NCBI GenBank assembly: GCA_016713825.1
Contig: JADJOJ010000006.1
Coordinates: forward strand, 186,001-250,000
From: Candidatus Leptofilum gracile
GTDB lineage: Bacteria; Chloroflexota; Anaerolineae; Promineifilales; Promineifilaceae
Length of the DNA: 64,000 nt
Direction: 5' to 3'
Below the pieces are notes generated by a model. That model did no database searches. It saw nothing but the letters and a program-made list of their open reading frames with translations, and was not told the DNA's origin. This document shows, piece by piece, positions 49,674-56,931 of the stretch; the first letter of the stretch is position 1, and each line of letters begins with the position of its first letter. The position numbers were made by a program, and so were the translations under genes.

Positions 49674-49694
49674 TTTAGATTTCCTAACCGTAAT

Positions 49695-49728
49695 AGTGAC
49701 CGGTCGGTCATGTGACTGAGTGGTCACA
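49695..49728. promoter_or_regulatory. Candidate operator of the TetR-SDR operon
   Basis: GTGACCGGTCGGTCATGTGA and the following CTGAGTGGTCAC contain a TGACCGGTCGGTCA palindrome and a GTGACC...GGTCAC outer pair. The -10/-35 region of the operon is expected here. Confidence 0.65.
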
Positions 49729-49811
49729 TTGTACAGAACGGCCGTTTCCCTGTCAATAGCTTTCCCCGCTGCCTGCTCAGCCAGATGTCACCCACCGTTG
49801 ATGACATTTGT

Positions 49812-49871
49812 CAACAGTTGCCAAATCTGATTGACGCTCAAAAATTCAGTCTGTATAATCCCCAACAGTTG
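49812..49871 (+). promoter_or_regulatory. Promoter of the HTH gene with flanking CAACAGTTG palindromes
   Basis: TTGACG (49831-49836) and TATAAT (49854-49859) with a 17-bp spacer. The symmetric nonamer CAACAGTTG sits at 49812-49820 and 49863-49871, 51 bp apart (about five helical turns), one on each side of the promoter. It is a possible autoregulation site. Confidence 0.65.
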
Positions 49872-49921
49872 TATAGATTTGCATAGATTCACAAGGTTTT
49901 ACAACGATTTTAGGTAGGTTT

Positions 49922-50554
49922 ATGAACGATTTTCTCCCCGAAACTGAGCAATGGCTTTCTCTTTCCCAGGCAGCAGAGTTGCTGGGCATTCACAGCACCA
50001 CCCTGCGCCGCTGGGCCGATGGTGGCCAAATCGGTTTCATGCTTACACCGGGGGGGCATCGCCGCTTTGCCATGTCTGACCTGAACCAGTTTGCGGCGGG
50101 TCGGCGGCAGGTACAAATGCCCGGCAGCTTCGAGCAGATGTGGGTGGAAAAAGCGCTGACCCAAACGCGCCAGGAAATATCGGCCCACAAAAGCGAGGGC
50201 TGGCTGGCACAGTACGATGACCAGGTGCGTGAGCAGCATCGGCTGCTGGGGCGTCGGTTGATGGGTTTGACGCTGCAATACATCTCTGACCCGGAAACCA
50301 ATGGTGTGCTGTTGAAGGAAGCAAAGGGAATTGGCGAAGAGTACGGCCGTCTCTCCCTGCAAACCAATCTCCCCCTGACGGAAGCGCTGCAAACCACGCT
50401 TCGTTTTCGAGACATGCTGGTGGAGACGGCGTTTCACCTGCCCAGCACGGTTGCCATCAAACCAGAAGCCAATTTGCGGCTGATGCGGCGCATCAATGAA
50501 CTGCTGAACGTGGTGCAGTTGGCCATTGCCAAAGCGTACGAACAGCAGCCGTAA
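49922..50554 (+). CDS. HTH (MerR/excisionase-like) regulator with helical sensor region
   Basis: A 210-residue protein. Residues 10-58 are a MerR-like winged helix (LSLSQAAELLGIHSTTLRRW and LTPGGHRRFAMSDLNQF). Residues 75-205 are all-helical without a recognised motif (LLGRRLMGLTLQYISDPETN ... LPLTEALQTTLRFRDMLVET), resembling bacterial RsbR-like N-terminal sensor folds in pattern only. It has a strong promoter of its own. Its target genes are not known. Confidence 0.85.
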   Translation: MNDFLPETEQWLSLSQAAELLGIHSTTLRRWADGGQIGFMLTPGGHRRFAMSDLNQFAAGRRQVQMPGSFEQMWVEKALTQTRQEISAHKSEGWLAQYDDQVREQHRLLGRRLMGLTLQYISDPETNGVLLKEAKGIGEEYGRLSLQTNLPLTEALQTTLRFRDMLVETAFHLPSTVAIKPEANLRLMRRINELLNVVQLAIAKAYEQQP

Positions 50555-50668
50555 AATAGTTTTCACGATGAAATCAGGCAATTGAATAATGTTTGACGAT
50601 TGCAAAGCCGGGAAATTGGGCAACGGCCGTTCTGTTCGCTTGCCTGTTGCCGAAAAAAGAGGATGAAG

Positions 50669-50792
50669 CTGATTGACGGACAAATCTCAGATTTCTACCG
50701 CAGAGGGCGCAAAGGACGCAAAGATTTCTCCTTTATTTTTCTCTACGCTCTCCGCGTTCTCTGCGGTTAAATAAGTTTTGTCGGTCAATCAG
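50669..50792. mobile_element. MITE-like element, copy 2, 124 bp
   Basis: Ends are CTGATTGACGGACAAA and, inverted, CTGATTGACCGACAAA. Flanks are perfect 10-bp direct repeats GAGGATGAAG at 50659-50668 and 50793-50802. The right-hand copy of this repeat contains the ribosome-binding site of the following gene. It is close to the inverse of 44563-44685. Confidence 0.88.
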
Positions 50793-50803
50793 GAGGATGA
50801 AGG

Positions 50804-52246
50804 ATGGACGCGAAACTGGACATTGTCATTGTGGGTGGAGGCATTTCTGGGCTTTCTGCCGCGTACTATTTGGAAAAAGCAGCGCGCAGCCAGGGCCTCT
50901 GGCTGCAAACGACCCTGCTTGAAAAAGAAGCTGTGCTGGGGGGCAAAATTGCCACACAGCGGCGAGATGGGTTTATTTTTGAAGGCGGCCCGGAATCGTT
51001 TGTGACGCGCAAGCCAGAGGCGTGGCAACTGTGCCACGAGCTGGGTTTGGCTGACCAGCTGGTGGGCACCACCCGCCCCGGCAAAAATTATGTGCTGCAC
51101 AACGGCCGTCCCGCCATTGTGCCGTCCGGGCCGGGCAGCTTTTTTGCGACGCCGCTGTTGAGCGCCGGGGGCAAGCTGCGGCTGCTCAAGGAGCCTTTTG
51201 TAAAGCCGCGCACTGAAGCCAGCGATGAATCGTTGGGAAGCTTTTTGCGCCGCCGCCTGGGGGACGAAATGGTAGACAGTGTGGTCAAGCCCGCCATTGG
51301 CAGCGTTTATTTGGGCAATGTGGACGAGATGAGCGTGCAGGTGTCGTTCGGCCGTTTTGCCGAAATGGAGCGGCAGCATGGCAGCGTGGTCAAAGGGATG
51401 TTTGGCCTGATGAAGGAAAAGCGGGCCGAGCGCAAAGCGTCTGGCGGGCCGCGCCCGGTTAAAACGCCCGCTTTTGCCACGCTGCAAACGGGCCTGATGG
51501 CGCTCATCGAGGCGTTGGCCGAGGCGATTGAGGGGGAGATTTTGCTGGATACGGCCGTTGCCCATCTGCACCACGATCTTACGACGCCCAAACCCTATGC
51601 GCTCTCTTTGAGCAACGGTCGTACTCTGCTGGCCGATTTGGTTGTGTTGGCCACCCCCACGTTTGTGATGGCCGATTTGTTAAGTGGATTGGTGGAAACG
51701 GCCGTAACCGACCAGCTCCACAACATCCCGTACAATCCCGTCACCACCGTTAACCTCGCCTTCAACCGCAGCGACATTGCCGACCCGTTCGACGGCTTCG
51801 GCGTTGTCGTGCCTGAAGCTGAATCATCACAACTATTAGCCATTGAAGGGATGAGCGCCAAATTCCCCCACCGCGCCCCGGCCAACCAATTTGTGCTGCG
51901 CGCCTTTGTGGGCGGGCAAAACCAGCCAGAGCTGGCCAGCCTGTCAGAAACAGAGCTGATTGGGCTGGTGCGGGTAGAGCTAGAGCCTATTTTGGGCATT
52001 ACCGCCAGGCCAACGCGGACGCACGTGCAGCGCTGGCTGCCCGCCAATCCGCAGCCGCCCGTTGGCTATTTGGCCATGATTACCCAAATTGAGCGCGCGC
52101 TGGCGCGGCAACTGCCCCAGCTTTACCTCACCGGGGCCGGGCTGCGCGGCCAGGGCATCCCCGACTGCATCCGCCAATCGCGCGAACTGGTCAGCCAAAT
52201 TATGGCAAATTTAACCGAAAACAATCCTTTGCAACGGGATTTTTAA
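50804..52246 (+). CDS. hemY: Protoporphyrinogen oxidase (FAD-dependent, HemY type)
   Basis: A 480-residue flavoprotein. The FAD motif is DIVIVGGGISGLSAAYYLEK, followed by VLGGKIATQRRDGFIFEGGP and ESFVTRKPEAW, which is characteristic of this oxidase. The C-terminus has YLTGAGLRGQGIPDCIRQSR, the family's FAD-closing motif. It oxidises protoporphyrinogen IX (or coproporphyrinogen III in the Gram-positive-like route) in heme or chlorophyll synthesis. It has GGAGGATGAAGG just before the ATG, inside a MITE target duplication. A PucC-like carrier follows. Confidence 0.95.
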   Translation: MDAKLDIVIVGGGISGLSAAYYLEKAARSQGLWLQTTLLEKEAVLGGKIATQRRDGFIFEGGPESFVTRKPEAWQLCHELGLADQLVGTTRPGKNYVLHNGRPAIVPSGPGSFFATPLLSAGGKLRLLKEPFVKPRTEASDESLGSFLRRRLGDEMVDSVVKPAIGSVYLGNVDEMSVQVSFGRFAEMERQHGSVVKGMFGLMKEKRAERKASGGPRPVKTPAFATLQTGLMALIEALAEAIEGEILLDTAVAHLHHDLTTPKPYALSLSNGRTLLADLVVLATPTFVMADLLSGLVETAVTDQLHNIPYNPVTTVNLAFNRSDIADPFDGFGVVVPEAESSQLLAIEGMSAKFPHRAPANQFVLRAFVGGQNQPELASLSETELIGLVRVELEPILGITARPTRTHVQRWLPANPQPPVGYLAMITQIERALARQLPQLYLTGAGLRGQGIPDCIRQSRELVSQIMANLTENNPLQRDF

Positions 52247-52364
52247 CTGAAGGGGAACACCTTCCCGCAGGCAGCGCGGACACACCTCACCACGCTGCCT
52301 GCGGGAGCGGTGCGCCCTCACCCAAACCAATTTTTACAGCCAAAACGCCGTAGCTGCGCTCACC

Positions 52365-52389
52365 AACCTCCGGGAGCCTCCCGGAGGTT
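52365..52389. repeat. 25-nt perfect palindrome
   Basis: AACCTCCGGGAG-C-CTCCCGGAGGTT, with similar arms to 8004-8018. It lies between hemY and the carrier gene. It is followed at about 52395-52470 by CAGATTTCGCAGATT/CTCTGTGAAC repeats. Confidence 0.75.
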
Positions 52390-52495
52390 TATTTAATCAA
52401 CAGATTTCGCAGATTGCACAGATTTTCTCCTAATTCTCTGTGAACCTCTGTGAAACTCTGTGTTCCGCTTATTATTTTCAAGGGAGAACGAGAAA

Positions 52496-53821
52496 ATGAA
52501 ACGAAGTTTTAACCTTATTCGGCTGGCGGCCGTGCCGTTGAGCCTCACGTTAATTAGCATTTTGGCGGGCAGCGTCATCAACCGGGTGATGGTGGTGGAG
52601 CTGGGTCTGCCGGTGACGCTGGCCGGGCTGTTTTTGGCGGTGCCGCTGCTGGTGGCCCCCATTCGCGTCTGGCTGGGGCACCGCTCCGATGCGTACCCGA
52701 TTCGCGGGCTGCGGCGGGAGCCGTACATCATCATTGGGGCGGGATTGGCTGGTTTGGGAGCGGCCGTTTCCGTTTCCCTCGTTTTGCGCACAGAAGCATT
52801 GCTCAGCGTGGGCGCATTGGCCACGCTGCTGTTCCTCATCGTTTACGGCATCGGCAAAAACCTGACGAGTAACACCTTCCAGGCGCTGCTGGCCGATAAG
52901 TTTGAAGCAGGCGCACCCCGCTCTCGCGCCGCCACGCTGTACGAAGTGGTCAACATGATTGGCCTGATTGCGGGCGCAGGCATTGTGGGCGCCACCTTGC
53001 AGCCATACACGCCAGAGCGGCTCACCGTGGTGGTGGCCGTCATTGGCGGGATGGCGCTGCTGTTTGCCTTGTTTGCCGCCCCGCGCCAGGAGCCGCGCGA
53101 CGTGGCCAGCCGGGGCAGCCAGGCGGCCCGCTCGCAAGATTTTCGCACCATCGTAAAGCAGGTGGTGCTGGGCAACCCGCAGGTGCGCCGCTTTTTTGTG
53201 GTGGTGATGCTGACGCTGCTGGGCACCCAAATTCAGGACGTGCTGCTGGAGCCGTATGCGGCCGTTCGTTTTGGCATGACCGTGGGCGAGAGTTCCCAAC
53301 TGACCGCGTTTTGGGGCTTGGGCACGCTGATCGCCATGCTCGCTTCTGGTCTGTATCTGATTAAACGGTTTGGCACCCTGCGCATTTACCGCATTGGCCT
53401 CAGCGTGGTGGCGGTGATGTTTTTGATCATCGTGGCCATTGGTTTTACGGGCAACGCCAACTTGCTGCGGCTGGCGGTTGTGTTCCTGGGGCTGGGCACG
53501 GGGCTGTCGGCGGCCAGCCTGCTGGTTTCCATGATTGAGTTCACCACGGAAGCGCGGGCGGGTCTGCTGATTGGCGTCTGGGGCGTAGCCCACCAGCTGG
53601 GGCGGGCGCTGGCCAGCCTGCTGGGCGGCATTGTGGTGGATGGGCTGCTGTCGCTTTCTGGCGGCAACGAAATGTTGGCCTATGGCACAGCGTTTATGCT
53701 GGAAACGGTGCTGGTTGTTGTGGCGATTGGGCTGATTGGCAAGGTGGATGTGGCGGAGGCGAAAGCTTCGGTCATGCGAATTGGGGCGTGGGGAACGGCC
53801 GTTCCTGCCCCCACGGATTAG
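52496..53821 (+). CDS. PucC/BCH2-like major facilitator
   Basis: A 441-residue protein with about twelve hydrophobic helices. The first loop RVWLGHRSDAYPIRGLRREP then YIIIGAGLAGLG resembles the PucC/bacteriochlorophyll-carrier group (GxxSDxxxxxGxRRxP). The start at 52496 has AAGGGAGA upstream. PucC proteins help assemble light-harvesting complexes, but related carriers also occur in non-phototrophs. Next to hemY it may move a tetrapyrrole; no other photosynthesis gene is in the window. Confidence 0.75.
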   Translation: MKRSFNLIRLAAVPLSLTLISILAGSVINRVMVVELGLPVTLAGLFLAVPLLVAPIRVWLGHRSDAYPIRGLRREPYIIIGAGLAGLGAAVSVSLVLRTEALLSVGALATLLFLIVYGIGKNLTSNTFQALLADKFEAGAPRSRAATLYEVVNMIGLIAGAGIVGATLQPYTPERLTVVVAVIGGMALLFALFAAPRQEPRDVASRGSQAARSQDFRTIVKQVVLGNPQVRRFFVVVMLTLLGTQIQDVLLEPYAAVRFGMTVGESSQLTAFWGLGTLIAMLASGLYLIKRFGTLRIYRIGLSVVAVMFLIIVAIGFTGNANLLRLAVVFLGLGTGLSAASLLVSMIEFTTEARAGLLIGVWGVAHQLGRALASLLGGIVVDGLLSLSGGNEMLAYGTAFMLETVLVVVAIGLIGKVDVAEAKASVMRIGAWGTAVPAPTD

Positions 53822-53835
53822 AAATTGGCTGAATC

Positions 53836-53882
53836 GTGATGCGTGAAACGTGACAAAAGATCATCACGCATCACGCATCACT
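53836..53882. repeat. CATCACG heptamer repeat with inverted arm
   Basis: CGTGATGCGTGAAACGTGA faces TCATCACGCATCACGCATCA. Tandem ATCACGC units overlap the 3' end of the HEAT-like gene. It is the same kind of array as those built from TAATTGG and TAATCGG. Confidence 0.65.
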
Positions 53883-54402
53883 TGCTTAAGCGTTTTGGCA
53901 GCGGTTTTGGCGACGGATTTACGGCCGTCTCCACTCAAACGTTCCAACTGCGGCACCAGCCACTGCGTTAATTCCGCGTCATTTTTGGCCCACGCCCCCA
54001 ACGTTTTCATCGTCTGGTTGAGCACAATCCAGTCGGTGTGGTGGGCCAGATTGCGCTTGAGCACCGCTTCCGCCTGCTGGCGCTGGGTGGGCGTCAGCAG
54101 CGGGGCCAGCGTCTCAAACAAATCCGCCAGCGTCCACTGCGCCGACGCCTGATCCAGCGCGGCAATCTCCGTCAGGAAGCCATCAATGAGCGGCACCAAC
54201 CACGCCGGCTTTTCCCGCGAGATGCGCTTGAGCCCGTTGGACGTACGCAGCCGCACCACGGCATCGTCGCTCTGGTAGCAGGCATACAGCTCCCCCAGCC
54301 GCGCCCGATCCGCCAGAACGATCTCCACCACCTCCACCGTCCGCCCCAGCGAATTCGGGTGGCCACCCGTCAGCATTTCTTCAAAAGCTTCTCTTTTCAT
54401 TA
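53864..54402 (-). CDS. HEAT-repeat-like helical protein
   Basis: A 178-residue all-helical protein: MKREAFEEMLTGGHPNSLGR, then VLADRARLGELYACYQSDDA, VVRLRTSNGLKRISREKPAW and later VLKRNLAHHTDWIVLNQTMK. The repeating helices with RxxxxxLKxI patterns are like HEAT/ARM repeats, often protein-binding. The ATG overlaps the stop codon of the upstream membrane protein gene (TAATG). A second, truncated copy of its first 41 codons lies at 54909-55034. Confidence 0.8.
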
Positions 54403-54885
54403 GTTCGTTCCGAATATTTGCGGAGATCGTTTCTCTAATGCCGATATCACACGATTTAAGCGTCGTTTATTGTATTGCTGCAATAAAGATGGATAGACAT
54501 TGCCCAGCACATTGAACGCAACATAGACAAGCCCGACAACCGCCCCACGGTAAAACCAAGCCAGGACAGTTAACCCAAGCATGACGATGAAGCCGACCCA
54601 ATGTGACATTTCTGCAGTCGCCATCTGCTCCCGGATTGCCCTTAATGTTGCCAAATCCCGTTTCTGTGTAAAATGAATATTCCCGTTAAAGCTACCCAGC
54701 GGAGTCACTTTTAGAAACCGCTGGAACCAAAGGATGCCTATCTTTTCGTATGTTTTTGAATCCTTAAAGAGGTATCGTGTGCTCCACCATTCGTAGTTTG
54801 TCATCCGTCTTAGAATGGGGTCTGCAATCACACCCATTACAAATGAGAGAAACATAAACAGGATGGCATTATCCAGTAAGTGCAT
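54400..54885 (-). CDS. Predicted membrane protein of unknown function
   Basis: A 161-residue protein with an N-terminal hydrophobic helix (LLDNAILFMFLSFVMGVIAD), a polar middle (DSKTYEKIGILWFQRFLKVT) and a further hydrophobic pair (WVGFIVMLGLTVLAWFYRGA, VVGLVYVAFNVLGNVY). No motif was recognised. It is lower in GC than its neighbours and lacks ACGGCCGT. It sits exactly between the HEAT-like gene and a truncated copy of that gene's start, which suggests it was inserted. Confidence 0.75.
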   Translation of the reverse strand: MHLLDNAILFMFLSFVMGVIADPILRRMTNYEWWSTRYLFKDSKTYEKIGILWFQRFLKVTPLGSFNGNIHFTQKRDLATLRAIREQMATAEMSHWVGFIVMLGLTVLAWFYRGAVVGLVYVAFNVLGNVYPSLLQQYNKRRLNRVISALEKRSPQIFGTN

Positions 54886-54908
54886 ATGGAATCTTCTCAA
54901 TTTGTGGG

Positions 54909-55034
54909 TTAGTAGCAGTCATACAGCTCCCCCAGCCGCCCCCGGTCCGCCAAAACCAATTCCACCACCGCCACCTTCCGCCCCAGCGAATTCGGGTGGC
55001 CACCAGTTAGCATCTCTTTAAACATTTCGTGCAT
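54909..55034 (-). pseudogene. Truncated duplicate of the HEAT-like gene N-terminus
   Basis: An ATG at 55034 opens MHEMFKEMLTGGHPNSLGRK followed by VAVVELVLADRGRLGELYDC then Tyr-stop. It matches residues 1-41 of 53864-54402 at about 75-80% and then ends in TAA, just before the membrane protein gene. Confidence 0.85.
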
Positions 55035-55076
55035 ATTCTCTTATCTCGAATTCAAACCTAAAATACTTAATAATGT

Positions 55077-55862
55077 TCAGACCACGAATTTTCTTCGACC
55101 CAATCTGACAAATTCATCGTAAGCGCTACACACTTGTTGGGCTAAATGATTGAGTTTATGCCTGATTTCAACAATATGCTTTCTTTGCTGGGCTATAAGC
55201 TCTTCAAATTCTTCTTGACTGTTTGCTTTACTCTGAAACCATGAAACCAGCTCCAAATCCTGCATTGGGTCGCGGGGAATTCGATTCCTCTCTCTTTTAA
55301 CAGGCAATGGAAATGTATATTCTCCCAAAGCAATCCAAAATTTTCTTATATCACTTTCAAGGCTGATCCTCAGACCTTCCATATCAATATCTAAAAACTC
55401 AATTTCAGGGGCCTTACAAAAGTGAAGAAAATCTTCTAGTTCATCATGGCTTTCTAAATCAAACGAGCCGCCGTAGTCATGTTCACGAAGAAAAAGAATA
55501 ACTCCTTTGCTTTTCAGTATCTCTCTAATTTGAGTGAACAGTTTTCTGTCTAATTCTATGTAGTCAGGGTTAGCTAAAGGTCCATAGGTATTCTTTGTTT
55601 TCTCATACCATCTATTGCGATGTGCTCGCAACTCTGAATCGGTATATTTCCTACCTTTCGGGTGTTTTGGGTTATATGCTTTAACCTCGGCGTGGCAATC
55701 AAAGCATAACGGAATGCAATTGTCGTAAGAATCTTCTCCACCCTCAGCTTTTTGAACTATATGGTGGAGTTCTATTTTAAATCCACAAAATTTGTGGCAT
55801 AAACAACAATGACGCCCACTGTCTAACAATGCCTGTTCTGCAATTTTTTGGGAAAAGCTCAT
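55077..55862 (-). CDS. HNH endonuclease-domain protein
   Basis: A 261-residue protein. The N-terminal HNH motif is CCLCHKFCGFKIELHHIVQK, then GGEDSYDNCIPLCFDCHAEV, with the zinc cysteines and His-Asn-His residues intact. The remainder (about 95-261) is helical and charged with no known domain (LFLREHDYGGSFDLESHDEL). It may be a nuclease of a defence or mobile system. Its composition is A/T-rich, and it stands alone in a patch of decayed TA modules and gene fragments. Confidence 0.85.
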   Translation of the reverse strand: MSFSQKIAEQALLDSGRHCCLCHKFCGFKIELHHIVQKAEGGEDSYDNCIPLCFDCHAEVKAYNPKHPKGRKYTDSELRAHRNRWYEKTKNTYGPLANPDYIELDRKLFTQIREILKSKGVILFLREHDYGGSFDLESHDELEDFLHFCKAPEIEFLDIDMEGLRISLESDIRKFWIALGEYTFPLPVKRERNRIPRDPMQDLELVSWFQSKANSQEEFEELIAQQRKHIVEIRHKLNHLAQQVCSAYDEFVRLGRRKFVV

Positions 55863-55887
55863 AGCCTATATTCTTATCAATTTTTGC

Positions 55888-55953
55888 TTAACAATCTATT
55901 TGAGCACAATTACCCCATTTGGGAAAAGGGGATAAAAAAACGTCAAATTTCAC
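55888..55953 (-). pseudogene. Truncated MazF/PemK-like toxin start
   Basis: GTG at 55953 gives VKFDVFLSPFPKWGNCAQID and a stop. FDVFLSPFP is like the first strand of MazF/PemK toxins. It overlaps the antitoxin remnant's stop (GTGA), as in an intact TA operon. Only about 21 codons remain. Confidence 0.45.
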
Positions 55954-56160
55954 GGACAGCAAACCTCTTTTGCCTCATTAATCATATAGTTTACCTCGTC
56001 TTCTTCGCGGAAGAATTGGCTGAGGGCGAAATCTTGCCATTGGCCCTGGCGCCACTCATCGTAGAGCGGCTTTATTTTGCGCCGGGCCCTCATAAACAAA
56101 GGTGAAATCAACAATTTGCTCGACAAGTTCATCCGGCAAATTGTCTATTTGTTTATGCAA
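55950..56160 (-). pseudogene. Decayed antitoxin gene (DUF2281-like)
   Basis: One frame from a TTG at 56160 reads LHKQIDNLPDELVEQIVDFT then FVYE. A second frame supplies KPLYDEWRQGQWQDFALSQF and FREEDEVNYMINEAKEV. Joined across a frameshift near 56060-56080 they form the usual antitoxin shape. Confidence 0.6.
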
Positions 56161-56280
56161 TTACTCTCGGATCGCTGAATTGTTCATACACCTATCCTCA
56201 CCAGCAAGAGATCAAGACACGGCAAACATTCTAGCATATTTTTTGCTGAAATGGCTCAAAATCTGGCTAAACGCGCAAAG

Positions 56281-56392
56281 TGTAAACGAAAAACGGCCGT
56301 CTCTCAATCCACCACCTTCTCCGCCTGGGCTAACAACCATTGCGCCAGTTCAGGGATGTTTTCGCTCAGCCGGGCGGCAACAAGGACCGGGC
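56281..56392 (-). pseudogene. Duplicate of the 3' end of the phosphotransferase gene
   Basis: The segment is about 85% identical to 56911-57020. The minus strand here repeats the final codons (SENIPELAQWLLAQAEKVVD-like). It ends near the terminator of the toxin-antitoxin remnant at 56404. A 33-bp stretch is identical between copies. Confidence 0.85.
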
Positions 56393-56403
56393 TTGTTTCT
56401 GTA

Positions 56404-56440
56404 AAGAAAAAACGACAGGCGTCTCAGACCTGTCGTTCAG
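56404..56440 (-). terminator. Rho-independent terminator of the TA remnant
   Basis: On the minus strand ACGACAGGTCTGAGACGCCT then GTCGTTTTTTCT is a GC hairpin followed by a T-run. Confidence 0.85.
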
Positions 56441-56449
56441 AATCATCTT

Positions 56450-56623
56450 TTTTCTACGGCTTACCCGAAAAAGTGTTCGTATTCGTCATGGTTCCCAATC
56501 CAGAACCAGGTGATGGTGTCAGCCTCCAAAATGCCTAAGGCACGATAACCTTGCTCTTTGCCGGACGGTTCCGTCCAGTGCGCGGTAAGCCTTCCAAAAA
56601 GAAGGCAAAGTAGCCGATTTCAT
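56450..56623 (-). pseudogene. RelE/HigB-like toxin with internal deletion
   Basis: The ATG at 56623 overlaps the antitoxin stop. It reads MKSATLPSFWKAYRALDGTV then RQRAR before losing frame. GYRALGILEADTITWFWIGN and HDEYEHFF follow in another frame. About 40 residues that should lie between are missing, including most of the toxin core, so it is probably inactive. Confidence 0.75.
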
Positions 56624-56850
56624 AGCTCATCATAATTCATCGGCTGCGCCTTGCCTGCCGCGATTTCTGCTTTTGCCTTTCGGGCGGCAGCGAGCAATTG
56701 ATCTTCTGTTTTTTCAAACAGTGACTCCCACTCGCGCTCCTCCTGCATTTCGACAATATAATCGCGTAGGTGCTCCAGCGCTTGCTCTTGAGCCGCTTCG
56801 GGCAAGGATTCCATCATTTTTGTCATGGTTGCAATCGCGGTTGATGACAT
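56620..56850 (-). CDS. Antitoxin of a RelE-type pair
   Basis: About 76 residues: MSSTAIATMTKMMESLPEAA, then LRDYIVEMQEEREWESLFEK and LLAAARKAKAEIAAGKAQPM. It is helical and charged like the antitoxins that precede RelE-type toxins. GAGGAA lies just before the ATG at 56850, so this start is preferred over 56895. The partner toxin appears deleted, leaving an orphan antitoxin. Confidence 0.75.
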   Translation of the reverse strand: MSSTAIATMTKMMESLPEAAQEQALEHLRDYIVEMQEEREWESLFEKTEDQLLAAARKAKAEIAAGKAQPMNYDEL

Positions 56851-56931
56851 TTTCTTTTCCTCAAACAACTTTTGACTAACTTGCTGATTCACCAATGTTA
56901 GCTCTCATTGTAAACGAAAAACGGCCGTCTC

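Noticed and set aside
49827..49845. Third copy of the IS4/MITE terminal repeat at CTGATTGACGCTC
   Set aside because: Only the first nine bases match, there is no partner end or duplication, and it coincides with a -35 box.
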